In this document: positions 25,167 through 33,797 of the stretch, one piece after another
How positions within the stretch are numbered: position 1 is the first letter of the stretch
How the letters are laid out: each line of letters opens with the position of its first letter
Assembly (NCBI GenBank): GCA_016714045.1
Contig: JADJNY010000005.1
Span: 62,001-126,000 of the forward strand
Direction of reading: 5' to 3'
DNA: 64,000 nucleotides
Source: Planctomycetota bacterium
GTDB lineage: Bacteria > Planctomycetota > UBA1135 > GCA-002686595
Program-made: the position numbers and the translations under genes
The notes under the pieces: model-generated
Seen by the model: only the letters and a program-made list of their open reading frames with translations
What the model was told of the DNA's origin: nothing
Databases searched by the model: none

Positions 25167-27827
25167 ATGCAGTACGCCCACCGCACTCGGTCCACGCTCG
25201 CCGGCCTCCTCACGATCGTCCTCGCGCTCGCCTCCTGCGGCGGAGGCGGTGGGGGCGGCGGGGGTGGTCCGAGCTTCGCCTACACGACGCCCGCGCCGAC
25301 CTACTCCGCCTGCACCGCGATCGCGGCCAACGCGCCGGATCTCGGCACGCTCGTCGCGACGACGTTCAGCGTCACGCCGACCTTGCCCACGGGGCTTTCG
25401 CTCGACACGGCGACCGGCATCATCTCGGGCACACCGGAAGTAGCGCTCGCGGCCACGACGTTCACCGTCACGGCGGACACGACGCTCGGCGGCGCCAGCG
25501 CGACGGTGGTCATCACGGTCAGCGCCGTGACGCCGAGCTTCGGGTACGGCGGCACCGTGACGCCCGCGCGCGGAGTCGCGTTCAGCGCGCTCCCGACGGT
25601 CTCGACGGGCGCGATCGAGTCGTACGCCGTCACGAGCGGCACGCTTCCGGACGGCGTCACGCTCGACCTGGTGACCGGCGAACTCTCGGGCACGACGCCG
25701 TTCCGCGTCAACGAGGTCGTCACGATTACGGGCACGGACTGCCTCGGCGACACGGCCGACCTCGACGTGACGATCGACGTGCAGGAGCCGCGCGCGCGCG
25801 GCGCGTGGATCGCGAACGGCTCGGACGGGACGCTGACGAGCTACGTGCGGCGCGCCTCGGACGGCCAGTTCGTCGCGACCGGCTACGAGCCGAGCGCCGC
25901 GGGTTCGAACCTGCACCTCGCCGCGCATCCGTCCGGCCGCTTCCTCTACGCGACGTCGAACGCGACGCACGAGATCGAGGTCTACTCCGCGGACCTCGAC
26001 GATGGCCGCCTGACCGCGACGGGCGACTCCGTCGACCTCGGCGCGGTCACGATCACCGCGATCGCGTGCGAGCCGCGCGGCGAGAGCGTCTACGCCACGA
26101 CGAACGACGGGCTCGTGCACCAGTTCTCGATCGACGACGCGACCGGCGCGCTCACCGCGCTCACGCCCGCGACCGTCGCGACCGATGCCGGCCCGCGCGC
26201 GATCCTCGTGCACCCCGCTGGCGACTTCGTCTACGTCGCGTGCCAGACCGCGCAGTCGGTCGCGGTGTACTCGCGCGACGCGCTCACGGGCGGGCTGACG
26301 GCCGGCGCCTCTGCGTCAACGGGGATCGGCACGTTCGCGCTCGCGATCCAGCCGGACGGGAGCGTGCTCTACGCCGCCGGGCCGACGAGCACGTCGATCG
26401 TCGGCTTCGACGTGAACTCGGGCACGGGCGCGTTGACCGCGGCGACGTGGAGCCCGTTCACGCTCGCGCACACGGGCACGTTGTCGCTCGCGCTCGCGCT
26501 GGACGGCAGCGCGCTCTACGCGGCGAACGCGCTCAACGCCGTCGTCGACCAGCTCGACGTGGACACGATCACGGGCGCGCCCTCGGCGATGACGCCCGCG
26601 ACCGTCGACGTCCCGTCGACCGCGCTCCAGGTCAAGGTCGATCCGCGCAGCGCGACGGCCTACGTGGTGCTCGTGGACAGCTCCATCGCGTCCTTCGACA
26701 TCGACGGCGCGACGGCAGAGCTCACACCGTCCGTCGATCCGCTCCTGGTCGGTCGCTTCGGCGCGCGCGAGCTCGAGTTCCAACCGACCGACGCGGATCC
26801 GACCCTCGACACCGTCGCGTTCTACGCGCTCGACACGACCGGGACGCAGGTCGCGGCCTACGGGTTCGACGCGACCACGGGCGCGCTCGACGACGTCGGC
26901 ACGATCGACACGGGCGACAACGACTGCTGGGCCGTCATCGCGCACCCGCGCCTCCCGCGGCTCTACGTCAGCAACGACAACACGCCGGCGAGCGAAGGCG
27001 CGGTGGTCGCGCTTTCGATCGGCACCGATCAATCGCTCAGCGCGTTCGGCGCGTACGGCACGGACACGAGCCTCGACGGCATGACGCTCGGCGCTCGCGG
27101 GCGCTTCCTCTTCCAATCGCGGTGGGACCTCCAGTCCGTGCGCGTCTACATCGTCGATCCGTCGACGGGCGCGCTGACACTGGGTACGACGGTCGCGACG
27201 GGCGTGAACCCCGGCGCGCTCGCGGTCCATCCCGCGGGTCGCCTGCTCGTCGTCCCGAACAACGGCAGCGACTCCGTCGACCTCTTCTCGATCGACCCGG
27301 TCACGGGCGCGCTCACGCTCGAGCAGAACCAGGGCACCGCGAGCTCGGCCCCGTTCCAGGTCGTGTTCCACCCGTCCGGGCGCTTCTTCTATGTCGTGAC
27401 GCTCGCGACGGGCCAGGTCGAGGCCTTCGCGCTCAACGTGGGCACGCCGTCGTTCTCCGCGATCGGCACGCCGGCGAACGACCTCGATCTGCCGAGCTAC
27501 GCGACCGTCTCGCCGGACGGACGCCACCTCGTCGCGGTCGATGCGAACTCCGAGACGCTCGGCGTGTGGGACGTCGACCTCGACCCCGCGAACCTCGCGA
27601 CGGACGGAGTGCTGACGCTCGTCGGCACGACGACGATCACCGGGCTCACGCTCCTGCGCACCGTGCAGTTCGACGAGAGCGGCGACTGGCTCTTCCTCAC
27701 GGACTCGAGCGGCGGCATCCAGGTGCGGCCGTTCGACGGGACGAACGGAACCGTCGGGAGCCCCGCAGCGACCGCAACCCCTGGCGGCTTCCTGCGCCAG
27801 ATCGCGACGCGCCAGTCGATCCGCTGA
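25167..27827 (+). CDS. Lipoprotein with Ig-like (He_PIG) domains and lactonase/YncE-type beta-propeller
   Basis: 886 residues from ATG 25167, with a lipoprotein signal MQYAHRTRSTLAGLLTIVLA and lipobox LASC followed by ten glycines, a flexible tether. Two putative Ig domains follow (about 40-210), each with the He_PIG signature 'LPTGLSLDTATGIISGTP' and 'LPDGVTLDLVTGELSGTT'. From about 215 to the end is a repeated propeller of the 6-phosphogluconolactonase/YncE type: 'HPSGRFLYATSNATHEIEVY', 'ALDGSALYAANALNAVVDQL', 'HPAGRLLVVPNNGSDSVDLF'. Such proteins are usually extracytoplasmic binding or scaffold proteins; the enzymatic lactonase role is not implied. Longer in-frame starts upstream exist but would bury the signal peptide. 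Confidence 0.85.
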   Translation: MQYAHRTRSTLAGLLTIVLALASCGGGGGGGGGGPSFAYTTPAPTYSACTAIAANAPDLGTLVATTFSVTPTLPTGLSLDTATGIISGTPEVALAATTFTVTADTTLGGASATVVITVSAVTPSFGYGGTVTPARGVAFSALPTVSTGAIESYAVTSGTLPDGVTLDLVTGELSGTTPFRVNEVVTITGTDCLGDTADLDVTIDVQEPRARGAWIANGSDGTLTSYVRRASDGQFVATGYEPSAAGSNLHLAAHPSGRFLYATSNATHEIEVYSADLDDGRLTATGDSVDLGAVTITAIACEPRGESVYATTNDGLVHQFSIDDATGALTALTPATVATDAGPRAILVHPAGDFVYVACQTAQSVAVYSRDALTGGLTAGASASTGIGTFALAIQPDGSVLYAAGPTSTSIVGFDVNSGTGALTAATWSPFTLAHTGTLSLALALDGSALYAANALNAVVDQLDVDTITGAPSAMTPATVDVPSTALQVKVDPRSATAYVVLVDSSIASFDIDGATAELTPSVDPLLVGRFGARELEFQPTDADPTLDTVAFYALDTTGTQVAAYGFDATTGALDDVGTIDTGDNDCWAVIAHPRLPRLYVSNDNTPASEGAVVALSIGTDQSLSAFGAYGTDTSLDGMTLGARGRFLFQSRWDLQSVRVYIVDPSTGALTLGTTVATGVNPGALAVHPAGRLLVVPNNGSDSVDLFSIDPVTGALTLEQNQGTASSAPFQVVFHPSGRFFYVVTLATGQVEAFALNVGTPSFSAIGTPANDLDLPSYATVSPDGRHLVAVDANSETLGVWDVDLDPANLATDGVLTLVGTTTITGLTLLRTVQFDESGDWLFLTDSSGGIQVRPFDGTNGTVGSPAATATPGGFLRQIATRQSIR

Positions 27828-27955
27828 CCGGCGGCCCCGGGACGCACCGCGCGGCGCGACCTGCTCGCGTACCGGCAGGCCCGCACCCCGATCAGGATTC
27901 CCCCGGGTCGAGATTGCGCGCGGCGCTCGCTACGGCTCGAATGGCGCCCACGTGC

Positions 27956-28053
27956 GGGAGCGGATCGGTGCTGGTGTGCCGCCCGGTCTTCAAAGCCGGT
28001 TGGGCTTCGTGAACAGCGGGGCCGGTGGGTTCGATTCCCATGCGCTCCCGCCA
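27956..28053 (+). tRNA. selC: tRNA-Sec (anticodon TCA)
   Basis: A 98-nt tRNA-Sec. The acceptor GGGAGCG pairs with CGCTCCC, then discriminator G and encoded CCA (28051-28053). The D arm has 6 bp (CGGTGC/GTGCCG, two wobbles) around a 4-nt loop. The anticodon stem CCGGT/GCCGG holds the loop CTTCAAA with anticodon TCA, identical to the E. coli tRNA-Sec loop. A long variable arm precedes the T arm GTGGG-TTCGATT-CCCAT, whose first pair is G-U as in E. coli. In an 8+5 fold the eighth acceptor pair would be G-G, a mismatch. It reads UGA as selenocysteine, charged with Ser by SerRS and converted by SelA. Confidence 0.95.
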
Positions 28054-28146
28054 CTCACCTGCGCGCAGTGCCCTTGGAAACGCACACGCCCCGCGGGCCG
28101 GAGCGCGCGAGGCGTGTGTGGACTCCGACCGCGGACGCCCGCCGGT

Positions 28147-28380
28147 TCAGGGCACGGCGCGCTCGAAGATCGACGCGGTGAGCCGCAGCAGCGCGAAGAT
28201 GCGCACGCGGTGCAGTTCGGGATTGCCACCGCAGAACGGACAGTCCGCGGGATCCGGCGGCGGGTCGTCGACGCACACGAGCGCCGCGGCCTGGGCCGGA
28301 GCGGGAGCGAACGGCGCGATCGCTGCGCCCACGGTGAGCGCGCACGCGAGCGCGGCGACGGAGAACCAGGTGGTCTTCAC
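28147..28380 (-). CDS. Small secreted protein with CPFCGG motif
   Basis: 77 residues from GTG 28380, with a GGAG ribosome-binding site about 8 bases upstream. The first 32 residues are a clear signal peptide (VKTTWFSVAALACALTVGAA, cleavage after AQA). The mature part is about 45 residues, beginning ALVCVDDPPPDPADCPFCGG, with a CxxC pair and one more Cys, then a helical tail (HRVRIFALLRLTASIFE). The CPFCGG could bind metal or be a redox pair, but the protein is too short for a thioredoxin fold. It lies convergent to tRNA-Sec (93 bp apart) and divergent from the EVE gene. No family recognised. Confidence 0.65.
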   Translation of the reverse strand: MKTTWFSVAALACALTVGAAIAPFAPAPAQAAALVCVDDPPPDPADCPFCGGNPELHRVRIFALLRLTASIFERAVP

Positions 28381-28509
28381 GGAGAGCTCCTCGAAGGGAC
28401 GGAACGAGCCTACCACGCTCGACGCCGCGGCTGAAGCCGCCCGAGAGCGCATCGGACTCCGGCGGGGCCAGGCTTGAACCCGCGCCCTCCAGAGGTTGAT
28501 CTCCGCGCC

Positions 28510-29127
28510 ATGCCCCGTCGCCCCGCGTCGCGCCCCGCTGCTGCCCCGCCCGCTCCCGCTCCGTCCGGAGCCCGTCCCGAAGTGACGCCCCGCGGACCGC
28601 GCTACTGGCTCGTGAAGACCGAGCCCGAGACCTTCTCCTTCGAGGACCTGTGGGCCGCGCCGGGCCGCACGACGGGGTGGGATGGGATCCGGAACTACCA
28701 GGCGCGCAACTTCCTGCGCGACGACCTGCGGCCGGGCGACGGGGTGCTCGTCTACCACTCGAACGCCACGCCGAGCGGGGTCGCGGGCGTGGCCGAGGTG
28801 GTCGCGGTCGGCGCGCCCGACCCGACGCAGTTCGACCCGCGCTCCCCGGGCTTCGATCCCAAGGCGACGCGCGCGAACCCGATCTGGTACCAGGCCGAGC
28901 TCCGGGCCGTGGCGCGCGCCCCGCGCTTCCTCGCGTTGGAGGAGCTGCGCGGGCTCCCCGGGCTCGCGGGCATGGCGCTCCTGCGGCGCGGTCAGCGGCT
29001 CTCCGTCCAGCCCGTCACGGCCGAGGAGTGGGGGATCGTGCTCGCCGCAGCCGGACTCGGTGCTCCGGTCGCGACCCGGGCGGCCGCGGTCCGGAGGCCC
29101 GGACCCCGCGCCGATCGCAGCCGCTAA
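28510..29127 (+). CDS. EVE domain protein
   Basis: 205 residues from ATG 28510; a TTG at 28474 in the same frame would add 12 residues. After a Pro/Ala-rich N-terminal tail (about 30 residues), the EVE domain begins at RYWLVKTEPETFSFEDL and continues TTGWDGIRNYQARNFLRDDL, GDGVLVYHSN, VAGVAEVVAVG, PIWYQAELR and LRRGQRLSVQPVTAEEW. EVE domains are PUA-like folds that recognise modified bases in DNA or RNA; bacterial single-domain members resemble thymocyte nuclear protein 1. The Asn/Trp-containing pocket region is kept. The tail may aid nucleic-acid binding. The specific modified base is unknown. Confidence 0.9.
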   Translation: MPRRPASRPAAAPPAPAPSGARPEVTPRGPRYWLVKTEPETFSFEDLWAAPGRTTGWDGIRNYQARNFLRDDLRPGDGVLVYHSNATPSGVAGVAEVVAVGAPDPTQFDPRSPGFDPKATRANPIWYQAELRAVARAPRFLALEELRGLPGLAGMALLRRGQRLSVQPVTAEEWGIVLAAAGLGAPVATRAAAVRRPGPRADRSR

Positions 29128-29348
29128 GTCGCGCGGGAAACGCAGGTTGGGCGAGCTCCCCGGGGCCACACCGACCGCGCCGGCGCGGGGCGCCGATGTG
29201 GCCTTCCCCAGATTCCTCCCCAGCCCGGTCTTGACGGGAGGCGCCCGTTTGTGGCCTACCAAGGGCCGTTCGGAGGCCGCCAGGGCCTCCGAAGTCGACC
29301 CTGAACACGCCTGGGGGCTCGCCCCCCTTTGGAGAAAGGCCCCATCCG

Positions 29349-29546
29349 ATGACCCAGAACTACGAGCGCCTGGTGCAGCTGGTCACCACCGTCCGCGAGG
29401 ACTTCGAGAAGGCCCAGGCCGGCAACAAGGCCGCGCAGACCCGCGTCCGCAAGGCCATGCAGGACGTCAAGAACCTCGCCCAGGACATCCGCAAGGAGAT
29501 GCTCGAGGTCCGTGACGGCGGCAACGGCCCCGCAAAGCCCGCCTGA
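29349..29546 (+). CDS. Hc1-like histone H1 homologue
   Basis: 65 residues from ATG 29349. The pattern YERLVQLVTTVREDFEKAQA, GNKAAQTRVRKAMQDVKNLA and QDIRKEMLEVR matches the short Hc1-type histone-like proteins (chlamydial Hc1 N-terminal domain and its relatives in Bacteroidota and Planctomycetota): two amphipathic helices with a basic KAAQTRVRK turn and a short tail here. These small proteins bind and compact DNA. A 220-bp leader without genes precedes it. A TTTGGAGAAAGG stretch lies about 12-20 bases before the start, a little far for a ribosome-binding site. Confidence 0.85.
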   Translation: MTQNYERLVQLVTTVREDFEKAQAGNKAAQTRVRKAMQDVKNLAQDIRKEMLEVRDGGNGPAKPA

Positions 29547-29620
29547 CCCGTCCCCTCGCTCCCGTCCAGCACGTCGTCCGCCCGCGCACCCGGGCGGATC
29601 GTCGTTTCCGGAGGCCTCGC

Positions 29621-30247
29621 ATGCACCTCATCCGCACCCGCTCCGTGCTCCCGCTGCTCGCGGTGGGGGCGCTCCTGCTCTCCGGCCTCGTCCTCGCCGC
29701 GGGCGCCGCTGGCCCCGCGCGGCAGGGTGCTCCGGCCCCGACCGGGGCGGAGGTCGCGCCGGCGCGGCCGCGGACCGTGCTCTTCGTGCGGCACGCGGAG
29801 AAGGATGCGAGCGGGGACCCCAAGGACCCCGGGCTCTCCGCGGCGGGCTCCGCGCGCGCTCAGGCGCTCGCGGAGCTCTGCGGCCACACGGGCGCGACGC
29901 ATCTCTTCGCCTCGGAGTACAAGCGGACGCGCGAGACGCTCGCGCCGCTCGCCGCGCGCCTGGGCGTCGAGGTGCGCGTCGTCTCCGCCGCGAAGCCCGA
30001 CGAGCTCGTCCGCGCGCTCGACGCGCTGCCCGCGGGGAGCGTCGCGGTCGTCGCCGGGCATTCGAACACCGTGCCCGACCTCGTGGCGCGGCTCGGCGGC
30101 GAGCTCGGCGGACTCGTGGGCACCGGCGCGAACCGCGCGCTGCCCGACGACGCCTTCGATCGGCTCGTCGTCGTGACGCGGCCGGCCCCCGAGGCGAAGG
30201 GCGTCGGGGTGAGCACGCTCGAGCTCCGCTACGGTCACGCGCCCTGA
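29621..30247 (+). CDS. Secreted histidine phosphatase superfamily protein (SixA/phosphoglycerate-mutase-like)
   Basis: 208 residues from ATG 29621, with GGAGG 8 bases upstream. A signal peptide (HLIRTRSVLPLLAVGALLLS...) leads to the phosphohistidine motif LFVRHAEK (RHG-type) near residue 54; 'DPGLSAAGSARAQALAE', 'SEYKRTRETLAPLAARLG' and the second catalytic His in 'VVAGHSNTVPDLV' complete the family core. Members remove phosphate from phosphohistidine or small phosphoesters; the export signal points to a periplasmic substrate. It follows the Hc1 gene by 74 bp on the same strand but probably has an independent role. Confidence 0.88.
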   Translation: MHLIRTRSVLPLLAVGALLLSGLVLAAGAAGPARQGAPAPTGAEVAPARPRTVLFVRHAEKDASGDPKDPGLSAAGSARAQALAELCGHTGATHLFASEYKRTRETLAPLAARLGVEVRVVSAAKPDELVRALDALPAGSVAVVAGHSNTVPDLVARLGGELGGLVGTGANRALPDDAFDRLVVVTRPAPEAKGVGVSTLELRYGHAP

Positions 30248-30319
30248 GCGCGTCTCCGCCATGCGGTCACGTGCCCCGGGCGCGACTGCACCCCGTGCCG
30301 TGCACGCGGAGCGTGGCGC

Positions 30320-31183
30320 TCAGCGCGGCTCGGTGTCGAGCACCTGGAGCGGGTGCGCGTGCTCCGCGACCCAGCCGCTCGCGCGCGCGCACCCGAGCAG
30401 CCGGCGCAGCGCGTCGGCGCCCTCCGCGCCGAGGTCGCGCGTCCAGGCGTTCACGTACAGCTCGACGTGCTTCCACAAGGCCTCGTCGTCGAGCTCCTGC
30501 GCGTAGAGCCGCATCGTCGTGAACGCTTCGTCGGGGTTCGCGCGCGCGTGGTCGAGCGACGCGCGGAGGCCCGCGTCGAGCGCGCGCAGCACCGGCAGGC
30601 CGAGGTCGCGCCGTCCGAGGATCACGCCGAGCGGCAGCGGCGCGTTCGCGTGCCGCTCCCACGTCGCACCGAGGTCCTGCACGAACGAGAGTCCGTAGCT
30701 CGGCCACGTGAAGCGGCCCTCGTGGATGCACACGCCGAAGTCGGCCTCGCCGCGCTGGAGCGCGGGGAGGATGTCGGAGAACACGACCTGCTCGATGTGT
30801 CCCTCGCCGGCGCGGAACAGGCGGTAGAGGAGGTTCGCGGTCGTCGCATCGCCCGGGCAGAGCACACGCGCGCCCTCGGGGATCCGGCCGCGCGCGTCGA
30901 GCTGCGCGGCGCGTCCGGGCGCGGCGAGGAGCACCGGGCCGACGCCGTACCCGAGCGCGGAGCCCGCGCGCAGCGCGATCCAGTCGGCGCCCTGGCGCAG
31001 CGCCGCGGCGGAGCTCGACTTCGCGGCGTGGAACCGGCGCGCGGCGATCGCTTCGTTGAGCGCCTGCACGTCGAGCAGCTCGAAGTCGAGCTCGAGCCCC
31101 GGCACGCGCACCGCGCGCGTGAGCAGCCCGTGGAACGCGAACGTGTCGTTCGGGCAGGGAGAGATGCCGAGCGCGAGACGCAT
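30320..31183 (-). CDS. mqnD: 1,4-dihydroxy-6-naphthoate synthase
   Basis: 287 residues from ATG 31183. MqnD belongs to a periplasmic-binding-protein-like fold and converts cyclic dehypoxanthinyl futalosine to 1,4-dihydroxy-6-naphthoate in the futalosine route to menaquinone. Visible features: LGISPCPNDTFAFHGLLT at the N-terminus, KSSSAAAL, 'GYGVGPVLLA', the 'ADFGVCIHEGRFTWPSYGL' core with the conserved Cys-Ile-His-Glu-Gly-Arg, and PLPLGVILGRRDLG. It begins 10 bp after the mqnB stop, so the two form an operon. mqnA, mqnC and mqnE are not in the window. Confidence 0.93.
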   Translation of the reverse strand: MRLALGISPCPNDTFAFHGLLTRAVRVPGLELDFELLDVQALNEAIAARRFHAAKSSSAAALRQGADWIALRAGSALGYGVGPVLLAAPGRAAQLDARGRIPEGARVLCPGDATTANLLYRLFRAGEGHIEQVVFSDILPALQRGEADFGVCIHEGRFTWPSYGLSFVQDLGATWERHANAPLPLGVILGRRDLGLPVLRALDAGLRASLDHARANPDEAFTTMRLYAQELDDEALWKHVELYVNAWTRDLGAEGADALRRLLGCARASGWVAEHAHPLQVLDTEPR

Positions 31184-31193
31184 GTGCAGTCCT

Positions 31194-31853
31194 TCAGCTC
31201 GTGAGCAGCGCGAGCACGAGCTCGCGCGCGGCGCACAGCGCCGAGGGGATCCTCCAGCGCTTCGGGTCGCGATCCCCGACTTCGTTCGAGATCCCGCGCA
31301 CGACGGTCAGCGGGACGTCCTCGAGCGCGCATGCGAGCGCCACGCCGAACGCCTCCATGTCCTCGGCGCGCGCTTCGGGGAACCGCGCGCGCCGCACACG
31401 GGCCTGCTCGACGGAGTCGCTCGCGGCGCACGTCGTCACGATCAATCGCGCCGCGGGCAAGGCCGAGGGAAGCGGCGTGAGCGCGAGGCGATCGTGGATC
31501 GCGGCGCCGCGCGGCGGGCTCGGCCACTGCGGGAAACCGAGCGCGGGCGGCGCGATCAGGCGCTCACCCTCACCGACCCCGATGCCTTCGATCGCGACCT
31601 CTTCGAACTGGACCGCGGTGCCGATCGCGAGCTCGCGCGCGTCGTAGCTGCCCGCGATGCCCACGAGGACGACGCGCGCCGGGGAGAGGCGCGCGAGCAA
31701 GGCGCTCGTGCGCGCCGCGGCCGCGACGGGACCGAAGCCGCAGGTGCGCACGAGGCCGATCCCGGTCGGGAACCCGCCGTGGTCGGAGAGCCGCGCGAGC
31801 TCGAGCTCGGTGGGGACGAGGATGAGGGTGGGTGCGCCGACCGTCGCGGGCAT
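31194..31853 (-). CDS. mqnB: Futalosine hydrolase
   Basis: 219 residues from ATG 31853. MqnB is a nucleoside-phosphorylase-fold hydrolase that removes hypoxanthine from futalosine. Features: LVPTELELARL, 'CGFGPVAAAARTSALLARL', VVLVGIAGSYDARELAIGTAVQ, 'DRLALTPLPSALPAARLIVT', and the active-site strand 'EDMEAFGVALACALEDVPLT' with VVRGISNEVGDRD, characteristic of futalosine/MTA-type nucleosidases (ME and SN-x-x-GDRD). It is upstream gene of the mqnB-mqnD pair and divergent from the M28 peptidase gene with 120 bp between starts. Confidence 0.93.
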   Translation of the reverse strand: MPATVGAPTLILVPTELELARLSDHGGFPTGIGLVRTCGFGPVAAAARTSALLARLSPARVVLVGIAGSYDARELAIGTAVQFEEVAIEGIGVGEGERLIAPPALGFPQWPSPPRGAAIHDRLALTPLPSALPAARLIVTTCAASDSVEQARVRRARFPEARAEDMEAFGVALACALEDVPLTVVRGISNEVGDRDPKRWRIPSALCAARELVLALLTS

Positions 31854-31973
31854 GCCGAGAGTGTTCCGTGCCGCGGGGCGCGAGGCAACGAGGCGCGCGC
31901 CGGCATCGATCGTTTTCGGACGGTCGCGGCGGGGGCCGCGCGGGGTCTGCTAGGCTCTCGCGCGAGGTCCCCC

Positions 31974-33797
31974 ATGCTCAGCCGATTCCAACGCGGGCCC
32001 CGCGCCCCTCGTCTCGTCCTCGGTCTGTTCGCGCTCGCGCTCGCCGCGGGCTGCGTCGCTTCCGACGTTCCGCCGGCACCCGCCCCCGCGGCGGCTGCGC
32101 GCGCCGACGCGCCGGCCGCGAAGGAGAAGCGGATCGAGGCCGCGCCCGCCGCGAAGCCGGCCGCGAAAGCGAGCGATGTCGAGCGCGTGCTCGCGCTCTC
32201 GTTCGAGGACAACCGCGTCCAGGAGCACCTGCGCTACCTCTCCAAGGAGATCGGTCCGCGCCTGACGGGCTCGAAGCGCTACGACCGCGCCGCGGAGTGG
32301 TGCCGTCAACAGCTCGCGGCGTGGGGCCTCGACGCGCGCCTCGAGAAGTGGGGCGAGTTCCCCGTCGCGTTCGACCGCGGTCCGAGCCACGGCCGGATCG
32401 TGGCGCCGGTGCAGCAGGACCTCGTGTTCCTCACCGCCGCGTGGACGCCCGGCACGAACGGGCCCGTGCGCGCCGCGGCCGTGCTCGAGCCGCAGGACGA
32501 AGCCGGGCTCGATGCGCTCAAGGGCAAGCTCGCCGGGGCGTGGTTCGTGCGGCGCTCGCCGCGGCCCGAGGGCAAGTTGCGCCGTGCGATCGACGACGCG
32601 TGCGAAGCCGAAGGCGTCGCGGGCTTCGTCTCCAGCGCGCGCGGGGAGCTGCTCGTCATGGCGGGCAACCACACCGTCAAGCTCGACAAGCTGCCGAAGC
32701 ACGTGCGCGTCACGCTCCGCGTCGACCAGCACAAAGCGCTCGTCGAGCGGCTCGTGCAGGGGGAGCCCGTCGAGCTCGAGTTCGACGTGAAGAACGAGTT
32801 CGCGCCCGGCCCGGTGCCGTGCTTCAACGTCGTCGCGGACCTGCGGGGCACCGAGAAGCCCGACGAGTACGTGGTCGTCGGCGGTCACCTCGACAGTTGG
32901 GACGGCGCGGAGGGCGCGCAGGACAACGGCACGGGCGTCTCGACCGCGCTCGAGGCCGCGCGCCTGCTCACCGCGGCGGGCGTCCAGCCGAAGCGCACGA
33001 TCCGCTTCGTGCTCTTCGGCGGCGAAGAGCAGGGCCTGTTCGGCTCCGAGGCGTACGTGAAGGACCACGAGGACCTGCTCGCGAAGACGAGCGTCGCGCT
33101 GATCCACGACGGCGGGGGCACGCCGCTGCAAGGCATCGCGCCGGACTACCGTATGTTCCCCGACTTCGAGGCGGTCTTCGCGCCGCTGCGCGCGTCGAAG
33201 ACGCCGTTCGAGTTCACCGTGCGCGAGGTCGACGCGCTCTCGAACTCGGGCGACTCGGACCACGCTCCGTTCCTCCGCGCCGGCGTGCCCGCGTTCTTCT
33301 GGGAGCAGAGCGAGGACGGCTACGAGCGCGTGCACCACACGCAGTACGACACGTTCGAGACCGTCGATCCGAAGTCGCAGGAGCACTCCGCGCGCGTCGT
33401 CGCCGTCGCGGCGCTCGGCTTCGCGAACCTCGACCACCTGATCGACCGCGGCGCGCTGCAGGACCAGAAGCCCGCTCCGCGCCGCCGCATGGGCGTGCAG
33501 CTCGACGGCGCGAAGGTCACGGAGGTCACGCCCGACGGCAAGGCCGAGAAGGCAGGGCTCCAGGCGGGCGACCTCGTCCTCGCGATCGACGGTCGGACGG
33601 TGAAGTCGCAGGGCGAGGTGGTCGCCGAGCTCCAGCGCGGCGGTCCGAAGAAGACGTTCCGCGTCCAACGTGGGACGGCGGAGGTCGAGGTCGTCCTCGA
33701 CTACACCGGTGATTCCGGCGAACTCGAGCGCGCCGAGCGCGCGCGTCGCAAGGCGGAGTGGCTCGAAGCCCACCCGCGCCCGCCGCCGGCGAAGTAG
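31974..33797 (+). CDS. M28 family zinc aminopeptidase lipoprotein with C-terminal PDZ domain
   Basis: 607 residues from ATG 31974. Lipoprotein signal with lipobox LAAGC, then a 40-residue Ala/Pro/Lys linker. The peptidase domain (about 70-500) shows the M28 metal ligands in order: VVGGHLDSWDGAEGAQDNGT (His/Asp), FGGEEQGLFGSEAY (Glu-Glu), ALIHDGGGTPLQG (Asp), DSDHAPFLRAGVPAFFWEQ and the last His in VHHTQYDTFE. A PA-like insert lies between the first strands and the metal site. A PDZ domain closes the protein (RRRMGVQLDGAKVTEV...GLQAGDLVLAIDGR). It would act at the envelope, removing N-terminal residues from peptides. Confidence 0.92.
   Translation: MLSRFQRGPRAPRLVLGLFALALAAGCVASDVPPAPAPAAAARADAPAAKEKRIEAAPAAKPAAKASDVERVLALSFEDNRVQEHLRYLSKEIGPRLTGSKRYDRAAEWCRQQLAAWGLDARLEKWGEFPVAFDRGPSHGRIVAPVQQDLVFLTAAWTPGTNGPVRAAAVLEPQDEAGLDALKGKLAGAWFVRRSPRPEGKLRRAIDDACEAEGVAGFVSSARGELLVMAGNHTVKLDKLPKHVRVTLRVDQHKALVERLVQGEPVELEFDVKNEFAPGPVPCFNVVADLRGTEKPDEYVVVGGHLDSWDGAEGAQDNGTGVSTALEAARLLTAAGVQPKRTIRFVLFGGEEQGLFGSEAYVKDHEDLLAKTSVALIHDGGGTPLQGIAPDYRMFPDFEAVFAPLRASKTPFEFTVREVDALSNSGDSDHAPFLRAGVPAFFWEQSEDGYERVHHTQYDTFETVDPKSQEHSARVVAVAALGFANLDHLIDRGALQDQKPAPRRRMGVQLDGAKVTEVTPDGKAEKAGLQAGDLVLAIDGRTVKSQGEVVAELQRGGPKKTFRVQRGTAEVEVVLDYTGDSGELERAERARRKAEWLEAHPRPPPAK

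Noticed and set aside
25167..27827. 6-phosphogluconolactonase enzyme
   Set aside because: The propeller is of that fold, but the lipoprotein signal and the Ig-like domains indicate a surface protein, not the cytoplasmic enzyme.
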